Source: Streptomyces marianii
GTDB lineage: Bacteria; Actinomycetota; Actinomycetes; Streptomycetales; Streptomycetaceae
Direction of reading: 5' to 3'
DNA: 64,000 bases
Assembly (NCBI RefSeq): GCF_005795905.1
Contig: NZ_VAWE01000001.1
Location: 7,567,501-7,631,500, forward strand
Within the stretch, counting starts at the first letter, position 1, and each line of letters starts with the position of its first letter. Below are positions 53,496 to 62,555 of this stretch, piece by piece. Made by a program: the position numbers and the translations under genes. The notes under the pieces were generated by a model, which had not been told where the DNA came from, did no database searches, and saw only the letters and a program-made list of their open reading frames with translations.

Positions 53496-54077
53496 TCAGT
53501 CCAGGTCGCGGCGCATCACCCAGCGATAGCGCTTGTCGCTCTTGGCCTCGGTCCTGCGGACCCGGTGGAAGCCCGCCCGCTCGAACATCTCCATCGTGCC
53601 GACGTACGCGAGCGTCGAGTTCACCCGGCCGCCCTCCGGGTCCACGGGGTAACCCTCCACCGCGGGGGCGCCGTTGGCCCGGGCGTGCTCCACCGCGCCC
53701 TCCAGCAGACCCGACGCGACGCCCTTGCCGCGGAACTCCTTGCGCACGACGAAGCACGTGACGGACCACACCGGCAGGTCGTCGACGGGCGTGATCGTCT
53801 TCGACGACGTCAGCCGGTCCAGGTGCTTGCGCGGCGCCACGTTGCACCAGCCGGCCACCTCCCCGTCGAGATAGCCGAGCACTCCGGGGGGCGGGTTGCC
53901 CGCCTCGACGAGTGAACCCAGGTGCGCGCCCCGCTCGTCGGCGGTCATCCGCCCGTAGTCGCCGGTGGTCAGCCGCCAGGCCATGCACCAGCAGGTGTGC
54001 GCGCTCTTGCGCGGCTGCAGTACCGCCCGCACGTCGTCCCATCGTTCGGCGGTCGCCGGCAGAACTTCCCAACTCAT
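53496..54077 (-). CDS. GNAT-family N-acetyltransferase
   Basis: A 193-residue protein from ATG 54077 with the acetyl-CoA binding motif in VVRKEFRGKGVASGLLEGAV and following helix and strand. The upstream part (CWCMAWRLTTGDYGRMT) is the typical start of a GNAT branch common in actinomycetes. Start and upstream stop share one base (TGATG), so it is coupled to the threonine aldolase. It could acetylate the product or a precursor for self-protection, or be a passenger. The acceptor is unknown. Confidence 0.85.
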   Translation of the reverse strand: MSWEVLPATAERWDDVRAVLQPRKSAHTCWCMAWRLTTGDYGRMTADERGAHLGSLVEAGNPPPGVLGYLDGEVAGWCNVAPRKHLDRLTSSKTITPVDDLPVWSVTCFVVRKEFRGKGVASGLLEGAVEHARANGAPAVEGYPVDPEGGRVNSTLAYVGTMEMFERAGFHRVRRTEAKSDKRYRWVMRRDLD

Positions 54078-55168
54078 CAGGCTACTTCGCTCTCTTTCCA
54101 TTGCTGTGCGTGTCCCGCGGACGCGGGAACGCCCCTCGTCCGGCGACCCTCGCCCATGAGGGCCGCCAGGACCCCCGCGGCACGACGGCACGCCTGTCGT
54201 CCGACACCCAGATGTGTGACGAGCCGGACCGTCCGTGGACCGGGCGCGGTCACCAGGACCCCCTCCCGGGCCGCCCCGGCCACGACCTCCTCGGCGTCCG
54301 GTGTGTCGACGAGGACGACGTTGGTCTCCTGCGGACGCACCGCGCATCCGGCGTCCCGCAGTCCCGTCGCGAGCAGGGCCGCGTGGGTGTGGTCCTCGGC
54401 CATGCGCTCCAGGTGGTGGTCCAGCGCGTGCAGGCCCGCGGCCGCCAGGATCCCCGACTGCCGCATGCCGCCTCCCAGACCGTGCCGCAACGACCGCGCT
54501 CTGGGAAGGCTTTCGGCGGCCGTGAGCAGAACGGAGCCGACCGGGGCGCCGAGCCCCTTCGACAGGCACACCGACAGGGTGTCCGCCACCGGGGCCCCGT
54601 ACTCCGCCAGCGGCGTTCCGGTCGCGGTGTGCGCGTTCCAGATCCGGGCGCCGTCGATGTGCACCGAGACCCCGGCGCTCCCGGTCAGCCGCCGGATCGC
54701 GCGCAGTGTCTCCACGGGGTACACGGCGCCGCCCCCGCGGGTGTGGGTCTGCTCGAGCGCCACCGCGCGGGTGCCGACGGTGTAGGCGTTGCCCGGACGC
54801 AGGACGGCCTCCAGTTCCTCGGCCCCGAGCAGTCCCCGCTCACCGGGGACGGTGCGCGTCTGGATCCCGCCGTACCGGGCGGGCGAGCCCTCCTCGTGGG
54901 CCAGGATGTGGGCCTCGGCGTCGCAGACGATCTCCTGGCCCGGCGCGACGAGCAGACGCAGCGCGATCTGGTTGGCCATCACGCCCGACGGGACGAACAG
55001 GGCGCCGCCGAAGCCGAACAGGCCGGCCAGGCGGTCCTCCAGCGCGCGGACGGTGGGGTCCTCCCCGAACAGGTCGTCGCCGACCTCGGCGACGGCCATC
55101 GCGCGGCGCATCGCCGGCGTCGGACGGGTCACGGTGTCGCTGCGCAGATCGACGGTCTCCATGGTCAT
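54077..55168 (-). CDS. Low-specificity threonine aldolase family enzyme
   Basis: A 363-residue PLP enzyme of the beta-eliminating/aldolase type. Seen are DLRSDTVTRPTPAMRRAMA (the family's DxRSDT start), VFVPSG-like FVPSGVMANQIALRLL, VSVHIDGARIWNAHTATG with the PLP Asp and the Schiff-base Lys in LSVCLSKGLGAPVGSVLL. These enzymes reversibly split threonine-like beta-hydroxy amino acids into glycine and an aldehyde. In this operon, next to an SHMT-like protein, it may build or trim a beta-hydroxy residue for the NRPS. It overlaps DUF2461 by ATGA. Confidence 0.9.
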   Translation of the reverse strand: MTMETVDLRSDTVTRPTPAMRRAMAVAEVGDDLFGEDPTVRALEDRLAGLFGFGGALFVPSGVMANQIALRLLVAPGQEIVCDAEAHILAHEEGSPARYGGIQTRTVPGERGLLGAEELEAVLRPGNAYTVGTRAVALEQTHTRGGGAVYPVETLRAIRRLTGSAGVSVHIDGARIWNAHTATGTPLAEYGAPVADTLSVCLSKGLGAPVGSVLLTAAESLPRARSLRHGLGGGMRQSGILAAAGLHALDHHLERMAEDHTHAALLATGLRDAGCAVRPQETNVVLVDTPDAEEVVAGAAREGVLVTAPGPRTVRLVTHLGVGRQACRRAAGVLAALMGEGRRTRGVPASAGHAQQWKESEVA

Positions 55169-55851
55169 GACGGTGTGTCAGCTCCTCGGTCGCCTCGCGG
55201 TCGCGGTGTCAGCCCGCGGACGGCGGCCCAGTCCAGCAGCGGCCGCACCGTTTCCCACGTCTCCCGGACGAAGGCGCCGGCGGCGGCCGAGCCGAGGGCG
55301 GGGCCCGGTCCGAGCCGCCGTCCGGCGTCGATCCTGCGGTGCCGCAGCAGCTCCAGCCGGGGGTGGTCCGCCGGCACGCCCCGTGGCCGGGTGGCGAGCC
55401 TGTCGCCGCCGATCGTGAACCCCAGACCGGTCAGCCGGGCGGTGATCGCGGCCAGTTCCGCGCCGTCCGCCTCCTCCCCGACGGCGGCGCGGTAGCGGGC
55501 GACCTCGGCGCCCCCGTACGGGTACCAGCGCCCGGAGGCGTACAGCCCCTCCCGGTCCAGATGCAGCCAGAAACCCAGGGCGGGCAGCACGTCGAGGTAC
55601 CCGCCCTGGTACGTCTTGTACGGGGACTTGTCGTGGGACATCCGGGTGTCCCGGACCGGGCCGAGCAGACGCACCCCGCCCGCGTACTCGGCGAAGTGCG
55701 CGGACAGTTCGCCGGCCAGCTCCTCCATGGGAGCCCGGACGTCCCGCTCGTACACCGCGCGGTGACGCGCCCGCCACGACTCCTTGGAGTTGTCGGCGGC
55801 GAGTGCCTCGTACAGGCGCGGTGCCGAGGGCGGGAAGCCGCTGAACGTCAC
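55165..55851 (-). CDS. DUF2461 family protein
   Basis: A 228-residue protein from GTG 55851. It matches the DUF2461 family: FSGFPPSAPRLYEALAADN near the start, then LLGPVRDTRMSHDKSPYKTY and GGYLDVLPALGFWLHLDREG, the family's conserved central blocks. Function of the family is unknown. It overlaps the SHMT-like gene by GTGA and the aldolase by ATGA, so all three are made in step. Its retention inside a biosynthetic operon is unusual. Confidence 0.85.
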   Translation of the reverse strand: MTFSGFPPSAPRLYEALAADNSKESWRARHRAVYERDVRAPMEELAGELSAHFAEYAGGVRLLGPVRDTRMSHDKSPYKTYQGGYLDVLPALGFWLHLDREGLYASGRWYPYGGAEVARYRAAVGEEADGAELAAITARLTGLGFTIGGDRLATRPRGVPADHPRLELLRHRRIDAGRRLGPGPALGSAAAGAFVRETWETVRPLLDWAAVRGLTPRPRGDRGADTPS

Positions 55852-57248
55852 GACCCGTACCCCGGCAGCGGGTGGCGGGCGCACAGTGCGTCGACGCGGG
55901 CCCGTGCCGCCGCGCGCGTCGCGGCCGGGAGCACTCCGGAGCCGGCCCGCAGGGCGTCGAGGACGTCCGCGACCAGGTCCGCGCACTCGCCCGCCGCGTT
56001 GCGGTCCATGCCGCGTGCCGCCAGGGTGTTGCTGCCCAGCCGCAGTCCGGCGGTGGTCCGCACGGGCGTGGTGTCGCCCGGGACGCGATTGCGGTTGACG
56101 ACGATGCCGCAGGACTCCAGAGCCTCCTCGGCGACGTCACCCGTCAGGCCGGCCGGGCGCAGGTCGATGAGCACCATGTGGGTGTCCGTGCCGCCGGTGA
56201 CCAGGCGCAGGCCGCGCTCGGACAGCCGCTCGGCGATCGCCTGGGCCCCGTCCGCCAGCCGCTTGGCCAGCTCGGCGAACTCGGGGCCCGCCACGAAGTC
56301 CAGGGCCCGGGCCTTGGCCGCGACCGACGCGAGGTCCGGGGTGCCCTGGGTGAACGGGAACACGGCGCGGCGCATGGTCGAGGCGAGCGTCCCGCGCTCG
56401 GGCCCCGACCTGCCGGCGTCACGGCCGAGCAGGATCAGCCCGCCGCGTGGACCGTACAGCTGCTTGTAGGTGCTCGTGGTGGTGATGTGGGCGTGGTCGA
56501 CGGGGCTCGGGTGCAGTCCCGCCGCGACGAGCCCCGCGATGTGCGAGATGTCGGCGAGCAGATAGGCGTTCGTCTCGTCGGCGATCTCCCGGAAGCGGGC
56601 GAAGTCGATGCTGCGCGGGTAGGCGCTCGCCCCGCAGACGATCAGCTTGGGCCGGTGGGTGAGGGCCAGATCGCGGATCCGGTCGTAGTCCAGCAGCCCC
56701 TCGGGGGTGAGCCGGTACCCCACGGCGTTGTAGTAGCGGCCGCTGACCGAGGCGGGTGAGCCGTGGGTGAGATGCCCCCCGCAGTCGAGGTCCAGGCCCA
56801 GCAGGGTGTCGCCGGGTGCGAGCAGGGCGGTGAGCACCGCCAGGTTCGCGGACGACCCCGAGTGCGGCTGGACGATGGCGTCCTGGGCCGAGAACGCCGC
56901 ACGGGCCCGCTCGATCGCCAGCCGTTCGATCTCGTCGGCGACCGAGCAGCCGGCGTGGTAGCGCCCGCCCGGATAGCCCTCGGCGGTGAGGTTCCCGAGC
57001 GTGCTTCCGCCACAGGCCAGCACGGACGGGTCGGCGACGCTCGAGGCGGCGACCATCATCAACGTGTTGTTCTGACGGTCCGCCTCCCGGTTCAGCAGCT
57101 CGTACAGGACGGCGTCGGTGCGGCGCAGCCGGGTGGCGGCGTGTCCGGCGAAGGTGATCATGTCGGGTGTTTCCGGCCGCGGAGCCGCGGTCGCCGGGGC
57201 ACCGTAGGCGGCCGGGGCGCCCAGCGGCGCGGGCAGGGTGAACGTCAT
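55848..57248 (-). CDS. SHMT-like PLP enzyme (hydroxymethyltransferase or transaldolase)
   Basis: A 466-residue fold-type I enzyme resembling serine hydroxymethyltransferase. Seen are AEGYPGGRYHAGCSVADEIE, VQPHSGSSANLAVLTALLAPG, LADISHIAGLVAAGLHPSPV and the PLP lysine in ITTTSTYKQLYGPRGGL. The housekeeping motif is TTTTHK; here it is TSTYK, so the His before the catalytic Lys is Tyr. Such departures occur in secondary-metabolism relatives, including alpha-methylserine enzymes and threonine transaldolases, which make beta-hydroxy-alpha-amino acids. It lies 34 bp after the Cy-A-PCP gene and leads the coupled trio with DUF2461 and aldolase. The exact reaction is inferred. Confidence 0.85.
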   Translation of the reverse strand: MTFTLPAPLGAPAAYGAPATAAPRPETPDMITFAGHAATRLRRTDAVLYELLNREADRQNNTLMMVAASSVADPSVLACGGSTLGNLTAEGYPGGRYHAGCSVADEIERLAIERARAAFSAQDAIVQPHSGSSANLAVLTALLAPGDTLLGLDLDCGGHLTHGSPASVSGRYYNAVGYRLTPEGLLDYDRIRDLALTHRPKLIVCGASAYPRSIDFARFREIADETNAYLLADISHIAGLVAAGLHPSPVDHAHITTTSTYKQLYGPRGGLILLGRDAGRSGPERGTLASTMRRAVFPFTQGTPDLASVAAKARALDFVAGPEFAELAKRLADGAQAIAERLSERGLRLVTGGTDTHMVLIDLRPAGLTGDVAEEALESCGIVVNRNRVPGDTTPVRTTAGLRLGSNTLAARGMDRNAAGECADLVADVLDALRAGSGVLPAATRAAARARVDALCARHPLPGYGS

Positions 57249-57282
57249 GGCTGTCCCCTCGTGGAGTTCCAGTGGTCGTCGG

Positions 57283-60200
57283 TCAGGCGCGGGCCGCGCC
57301 CCCGGGCAGGTCCGGCGTCCCGGCGGGGATGTCCGCACCGTCCTCCTCGGGCAGCGCACCGAGGGCCTCCGCGGCGGCCAGCGCCTCGGCGCCGTGCGTC
57401 TCGTCGGCGGCGATCCGCGCGGCCAGCGTCGCCAGCACCGGGGTGCGGAACACCGTCCTGACGGGCACGGGCACCCCCAGCAGGTCCTGGAGGAGGCCGG
57501 CCAGCCGGGTTCCGCTCAGCGAATCGCCGCCCAGTTTGAAGAAGTTGTCGCCGGGACCGACCCGGTCGAGGCCGAGGATGTCGGCGACGGCCGCGCACAG
57601 CACCAGCTCCAGCGCGTCGCCCGGCTCCGCCGCCACGTCCGCGGCCGCGGAGTCGTCGGCGGCCTGGCGGCTGCCGGCGGTGGAGGCGAGCAGCAACCGG
57701 TCCACCTTGCCGTTGCGGGTGAGCGGCAGCTCCTCCAGCACGGTCAGCGCGGAGGGGACCATGTACGCGGGCAGTTGCTCCGAGAGCCGGGCGAGGATCT
57801 GCTCGCCCGTGCCCTCCCGGCCGGCGACGACGTAGGCGTGCAGCCGCCGGACGCCGTGGGCGCTGGCGGGGGCGACCACCACGGCCGCCGCGACGCGCTC
57901 GTCCTGCCGCAGCGCCGCCTCGATCTCGCCGAGTTCGATCCGGTGGCCCTGGACCTTCACCTGGAAGTCGTCCCGGCCCAGGATCTCGATGCCTCCGTCC
58001 GGGAGGTAGCGCCCCAGATCCCCCGTCAGATAGGCCCGCTCACCGGTGTCCGGCAGCGCCACGAAGCGGCTGCGGGTCAGCTCCTCGTTCTTCAGGTAGC
58101 CGAGCGCCAGCCCGACGTCGCTGGCCACGGCCATCTCGCCGACCACACCCAGCGGGCGCTCATGGGAGGAGCCGTCCACGATGTAGTACCGCTGGTTGGT
58201 GATGGGCTTGCCGTACGGGATGCTGGGCCAGGCCGGGTCGACCTCGCCGATCGGCTGGAAAAGCGACCAGCAGATCGTCTCCGTCGGGCCGCCTGAGCCC
58301 ACCACCTGGATGCGGGGGCACTGGGCGCGCAGCCGGTCCGGCAGGGTCAGCGGGATCCAGTCGCCGGAGAGCACCGAGAGCCGCAGGGACTCCAGCGGTC
58401 GTCCGCCGCCGCGCCGTTCACGGACCTCCGCCTCGCCGACGAGGAGTTCCATCAGCACCGGCACGGAGTTCCACAGCGTGACGCGCTCCGCGGACACCAG
58501 GTCGGCCCACACGTCGGGCTCGGCGTGCTCGAACGGCGGCGGGACGACGACGGTGCCCCCTTGCGTCAGTACGCCGAACACGTCGTAGATCGACGCGTCG
58601 AAGTGCAGTCCGGAGACGGCCAGCAACCGGTCGGCCCCGTCCACCCCGAACCGCCGGGCCACGTCGCGGATCAGGTTGACGACACCGATGTGGTCGACCA
58701 TCACGCCCTTGGGCTCGCCCGTCGAACCGGAGGTGAAGATGGTGTACGCCATGTCGGCCGGGGTCTGCGCGACCTCCGGGAGTCCGGCGTCGCCGATCTC
58801 GAAGTCCTCGTCCACGCGGTAGCGGTGGGTGTTCGGCGGCCAGCCGATCCGGGACTCCAGCCGCGACTGGGTGAGCACCTTGTCCACTCCGGCGTGGGCC
58901 AGGAGCCTGCGCAGGCGCTCGGGAGGCAGGGCGGCGTCGAGCGGCAGATAGGCCGCGCCGGACGCCAGGATCCCGTACACCGCGGCGTACTGTTCCCAGC
59001 CCTTCTCCATCACGACGGCGATCAGCTCGCCCGGTTGCGCGCCGTGCTGCCGCAGCCTGCGGCCGATCCGCCAGGCGTAGGAGGCGAGTTCCGCGTAGCT
59101 GAGCCGCCGTCCTGCGTCCACGACCGCCTCGGCGTCCGGCGTGCGGGCGGCCTGTTCGGCGAACAGCTCGTGCAGGGTGGTGTACGGGATCTGGCCCGCC
59201 GTGTCGTTGACCCGGCGGCGCAGCTCGCGCTCGGCTGGGGGGATCAGGTCGAAGCGCGGGCTGTGCAGGCACTCCGGTTCCTCCACGAGGCGCCGGACGA
59301 GCGAGGCGTACGCCCCGAACGCCGCCCGGGTGAACCCGGGCGCGAAGGCGCCGTCGACGTAGTCCCAGATGATCCGCAGCTCCCCGCCGAGTTCGCGCAA
59401 CTGGACGTCGAGGGACACCTGCGGGGTCTGCGAGATCGAATAGACCTCGTGCCCCAGGTCGGTGACCGGGCGGCGGGCCGGGTAGTCCAGCAGGCTGGTG
59501 ACGACCACCGGCATCCCGGCCTGCGCGCCGGCGCCGTGCAGCCGGGTCAGTTCGCGCAGCACCCGGACGCCGTTGAACGCACCGTGCTCCGTGTCCCGGC
59601 GGAGCTGGTCGCGCAGGGCGTGCGCCCGGTCGAGGAAGGTGGCGCCCGAACCGTCCGCGGCCAGCATCACGGCGTTGGTGAAGTCCCCCAGCACCGAACC
59701 GATGTCCTCGTGCACCCGGGGGCGCTCGAAGACCGGGTAGTTCAGGGTGAAGTCGGTCTCCTCCGCCCAGCAGCGCACCACCTCGGCGAACGCGGCGGTG
59801 AGCAGCACCGACGGGGTCACCTCCGCCTCCCGCGCCACGTTCCTGAGGCGGTCCCAGTCCGCGGGCGACAGCCGGTGCTCGTGCCGTTCGAAGCGGACCC
59901 CGGTCCCGCCGCCCCCGCCCTTCGGCAGCGAAGGCGCCGGCGGGAGCTGGGGGACCCGCTCCAGCCAGTAGTCACGGGCCGCCCGGAACGCCTCCGTGCC
60001 GGGCATGACGTCGGCACGCCAGCGCGCGTAGTCGGCGAACGTGAGGCCGGACTCGGGCAGTTCGGCCCCGGGGTCCTCGTACAGGTCGATCAGGTCCGGG
60101 AAGAGCACCTGGAAGGCGCTGGAGGCGTCCAGCACCTGCAGATCGATGCCCAGATGGACCCGGCCCCTGCTCCCCTCGCCCGGCAGCAGCACGAACCTCA

Positions 60201-60585
60201 GGTCGAACAGCGGCCAGCTCCCCACCGGGAACACCCGGTGGCTCATCTCCTCGCGCAGTTCGGCGAGCCGCTGCCCGGCGTCGTCGGGGGAGAGCCCGCG
60301 CAGGTCCAGCACCGGTGTGTCGTACGGGGGAGGCTCCACGAGCACGTGCTGCGTGCCGTCGGCTGCCCCGACGGCACGCAGCATGTCGTGGCGGGCGACA
60401 ACCCGGCGCCAGGCGGCGGCGAACCGCTCCGGATCCAGGTCCTCGCGCTCCCATTCGAAGTATCCGTAGCAGCCGATGCTGCCCAGCTCGACGCCCTCTC
60501 CCCGCCCGATCATCAGCGCCTGCTGCGTCTCGGTCATGGGGAAGGGGGCGGCACTGTCGGCGGGGCCGTGCAAGAGCTCGGTCAT
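57283..60585 (-). CDS. NRPS with order Cy-A-PCP
   Basis: A 1,100-residue protein. I chose ATG 60585, which has GTGGAG upstream; an ATG at 60618 lacks one. Heterocyclisation domain about 15-440 (MTETQQALMIGRGEGVE, Cy motif DLQVLDASS near 152), A domain about 465-960 (YTIFTSGSTGEPKGVMVDH, FDASIYDVF, LWNSVPVLME, LSGDWIPLTLPDR, YLTGDLGRYLP, RNGKVDRLLL) and PCP near 1030 (FFKLGGDSLSGTRL). The pocket reads D235, A236, Y239, N278 with Ser at 301, similar to but not equal to the cysteine code DLYNLSLI; Cys or a related nucleophilic amino acid is the best guess. It presumably forms a thiazoline or oxazoline, alone or with the Cy of the A-PCP-Cy-MT protein. No oxidase domain is present. Confidence 0.92.
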   Translation of the reverse strand: MTELLHGPADSAAPFPMTETQQALMIGRGEGVELGSIGCYGYFEWEREDLDPERFAAAWRRVVARHDMLRAVGAADGTQHVLVEPPPYDTPVLDLRGLSPDDAGQRLAELREEMSHRVFPVGSWPLFDLRFVLLPGEGSRGRVHLGIDLQVLDASSAFQVLFPDLIDLYEDPGAELPESGLTFADYARWRADVMPGTEAFRAARDYWLERVPQLPPAPSLPKGGGGGTGVRFERHEHRLSPADWDRLRNVAREAEVTPSVLLTAAFAEVVRCWAEETDFTLNYPVFERPRVHEDIGSVLGDFTNAVMLAADGSGATFLDRAHALRDQLRRDTEHGAFNGVRVLRELTRLHGAGAQAGMPVVVTSLLDYPARRPVTDLGHEVYSISQTPQVSLDVQLRELGGELRIIWDYVDGAFAPGFTRAAFGAYASLVRRLVEEPECLHSPRFDLIPPAERELRRRVNDTAGQIPYTTLHELFAEQAARTPDAEAVVDAGRRLSYAELASYAWRIGRRLRQHGAQPGELIAVVMEKGWEQYAAVYGILASGAAYLPLDAALPPERLRRLLAHAGVDKVLTQSRLESRIGWPPNTHRYRVDEDFEIGDAGLPEVAQTPADMAYTIFTSGSTGEPKGVMVDHIGVVNLIRDVARRFGVDGADRLLAVSGLHFDASIYDVFGVLTQGGTVVVPPPFEHAEPDVWADLVSAERVTLWNSVPVLMELLVGEAEVRERRGGGRPLESLRLSVLSGDWIPLTLPDRLRAQCPRIQVVGSGGPTETICWSLFQPIGEVDPAWPSIPYGKPITNQRYYIVDGSSHERPLGVVGEMAVASDVGLALGYLKNEELTRSRFVALPDTGERAYLTGDLGRYLPDGGIEILGRDDFQVKVQGHRIELGEIEAALRQDERVAAAVVVAPASAHGVRRLHAYVVAGREGTGEQILARLSEQLPAYMVPSALTVLEELPLTRNGKVDRLLLASTAGSRQAADDSAAADVAAEPGDALELVLCAAVADILGLDRVGPGDNFFKLGGDSLSGTRLAGLLQDLLGVPVPVRTVFRTPVLATLAARIAADETHGAEALAAAEALGALPEEDGADIPAGTPDLPGGAARA

Positions 60586-60679
60586 GGTCCAACTCCACTC
60601 GCTCTGAAGGGAATTCATCGGGCCGGGACTGCAGAGGCGTCGCCGCTCCGCCGGGCGGAGCGAGGGTAGGCCGCGCCGG

Positions 60680-62542
60680 TTAGCCGCCGGTTACGCCCCC
60701 ACGGAACCGTCCGGCCGGTGCGCCCTGCGCCCGGTCGTCGGGAAGGGAGAGGGCGAAGAGCCGCACCAGCGGGTGGAACACGTAGCAGGGCCGGCCCCAC
60801 TCGTCGGCGCCGCTCACCTCCAGCAGCGCCTCGTCCGCCATGGCCTCCAGCAGCAGCTCGGCCTCCCCCTCGGGCAGCCCCAGCAACCCGGCGGCGCGCA
60901 CCGCGGGGAACGGCTCCGGGCCCAGGCCTCCGAGGTCCGGGAACGCCCGGCGGGCGTCCGGCCGCAGTGCCCGCCACGAGGCGAGCAGCGCGCCCTGCAC
61001 GTCCAGGTCGCCCGAGTGGAGCTCCCGCAGCCGGGTGCCGGGGTCCGCCAGCCGCCGGGCGAACCGGTCCGGCGCGTAGTGCGGCCGGGCCGCTATCCGC
61101 ATGCCCGCGATACGCAGTGCCAGCGGCAGCCCCGCGCAGTGCTCCACGATGACTGCCGCCGCACCGGGGGCGGCGGCGATCCGCTCCGCCCCCGCCGCCG
61201 CGGCCAGCACCTGGAGCGCCGGTCCGTCCTCCAGCGGATCGAGCGCCACGGTGTGGGCCCCGGCCACGGTGGGCAGCGCGGTGCGTCCCGTGACGAGGAC
61301 GGCCGGTTCGGGGGTGTTGGGGAGCAGCGGCCCGAGCTGCGCCGCGCTCGCGGCGTTGTCCAGCAGGATGAGCAGCCGCCTGCCACCGGTGCGCTCCCGG
61401 TAGAGACGCACGAGTTCGTCGGTGTCGTCGGCCACCCCGGAGCCGACGGCCGGCCCCAGTGCCCGCAGCAGTTGCAGCAGCACCCCGCCGGCCGGCCGCG
61501 CGGTGCCGTCCGGAGTACGCAGGTCGGCGTACAGCTGCCCGTCGGGGAAGTGCCGCTTGCAGCGGTGCGCGGCGTGCACGGCGAGCGCGGTCTTGCCGAC
61601 CCCGGCCATCCCCGTCACCAGCACCCTGCGGGGCCGGTCGGCCGCGGACTCGTTCGGGGTGAGCGCGCGGGACAGCAGTCCCAGTTCGCGCTCGCGGCCC
61701 GTGAAGTCCGCCGTGTCCGGGGGCAGGGTGGCGGGTACGCCACGGGTGTCCTGGTCGCCCTGGCGGCCGGCGGGCTCGGACGCCGCCGTGCCGGCCCGCC
61801 GCGGATGCCGCACCAGGGAGCCGTCCAGCAGTGCCCGGTAGGTGGCCTGCAGTTCCTCGCCCGGGTCGACGCCGAGTTCCTCGGCCAGCACCGAGCGGCC
61901 GTGGTGGTAGAGGTGGATCGCGTCGGCCTGACGTCCGCAGCGGCACAGCGCGGTCATCAGCTGGCAGCGGATCCGCTCCCGCAGCGGGAACTCCGCCACG
62001 AGGCCGGTGAGTTCGACGGTGATCTCCTCGTGGCGTCCGAGCGCGAGGTCGGCGGCGATCCGGTGCTCCAGGGTGCCGGCGCGCGCCTCCGTCAGGCAGG
62101 GGACCTCGGCGGCCGCGAGATGGTCCGTGGTGTTCGCCAGGGGAGGGCCGTTCCACCGCGCGAGGGCGCCCCGGAGAAGATCCCCGGCCTTTTCGTGGTC
62201 CTGTGCTGAAAACGCTTCCCGGCCCTCCCGATCGAGTTCCTCGAATTCGATCAGATCGAGCGAGGAATTGCCTATGGCCATGGCATATCCGGGTGGCCTG
62301 CGGTCGATGAGTATGTCGTCGCCCAGGATTTTCCGCAGCCTCGACACGTAGGTGTACAGCTGGGCGCTCGCGGTGGCGGGCGGCGTCCAGCCCCAGAGCA
62401 GCCGGCTCAGCCGGTCGTCGGAGACGACCTCCTCGCGGGCCATCAGCAGCGCTGCCAGCACGGTGTGCAGCTTGGTGCCGGAGAGCGGCACTCTGCTCCC
62501 GTGCCGGCGGACCTCGACCGGCCCGAGCACTCGGAATTCCAT
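60680..62542 (-). CDS. SARP regulator with NB-ARC ATPase domain
   Basis: A 620-residue AfsR-like regulator from ATG 62542. Winged-helix SARP domain about 1-95 (FRVLGPVEVRRHGSRVPLSG), bacterial activator domain about 100-250 (LIEFEELDREGREAFSAQDH, AIHLYHHGRSVLAEELGVDP), then an NB-ARC/STAND ATPase with Walker A VTGMAGVGKTALAVHAAHR near 305-320 and Walker B-like RRLLILLDN. The usual C-terminal TPR array of AfsR is missing; the protein ends GRFRGGVTGG. A separate TPR-containing gene lies just to the right, so sensing may be split between two proteins. It is divergent from the DDMPWG peptide gene. Likely target: the NRPS operons. Confidence 0.92.
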   Translation of the reverse strand: MEFRVLGPVEVRRHGSRVPLSGTKLHTVLAALLMAREEVVSDDRLSRLLWGWTPPATASAQLYTYVSRLRKILGDDILIDRRPPGYAMAIGNSSLDLIEFEELDREGREAFSAQDHEKAGDLLRGALARWNGPPLANTTDHLAAAEVPCLTEARAGTLEHRIAADLALGRHEEITVELTGLVAEFPLRERIRCQLMTALCRCGRQADAIHLYHHGRSVLAEELGVDPGEELQATYRALLDGSLVRHPRRAGTAASEPAGRQGDQDTRGVPATLPPDTADFTGRERELGLLSRALTPNESAADRPRRVLVTGMAGVGKTALAVHAAHRCKRHFPDGQLYADLRTPDGTARPAGGVLLQLLRALGPAVGSGVADDTDELVRLYRERTGGRRLLILLDNAASAAQLGPLLPNTPEPAVLVTGRTALPTVAGAHTVALDPLEDGPALQVLAAAAGAERIAAAPGAAAVIVEHCAGLPLALRIAGMRIAARPHYAPDRFARRLADPGTRLRELHSGDLDVQGALLASWRALRPDARRAFPDLGGLGPEPFPAVRAAGLLGLPEGEAELLLEAMADEALLEVSGADEWGRPCYVFHPLVRLFALSLPDDRAQGAPAGRFRGGVTGG

Positions 62543-62555
62543 GGGCAGCCCCGTT

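Noticed and set aside
53912..55495. A 527-codon rightward frame over the GNAT, aldolase and DUF2461 genes.
   Set aside because: No motif and biased composition; the opposite strand encodes three well-supported, coupled proteins.
57238..60669. Long rightward frames (352 and 714 codons) across the Cy-A-PCP gene.
   Set aside because: They are shadows of the minus-strand NRPS, lacking any recognisable domain.
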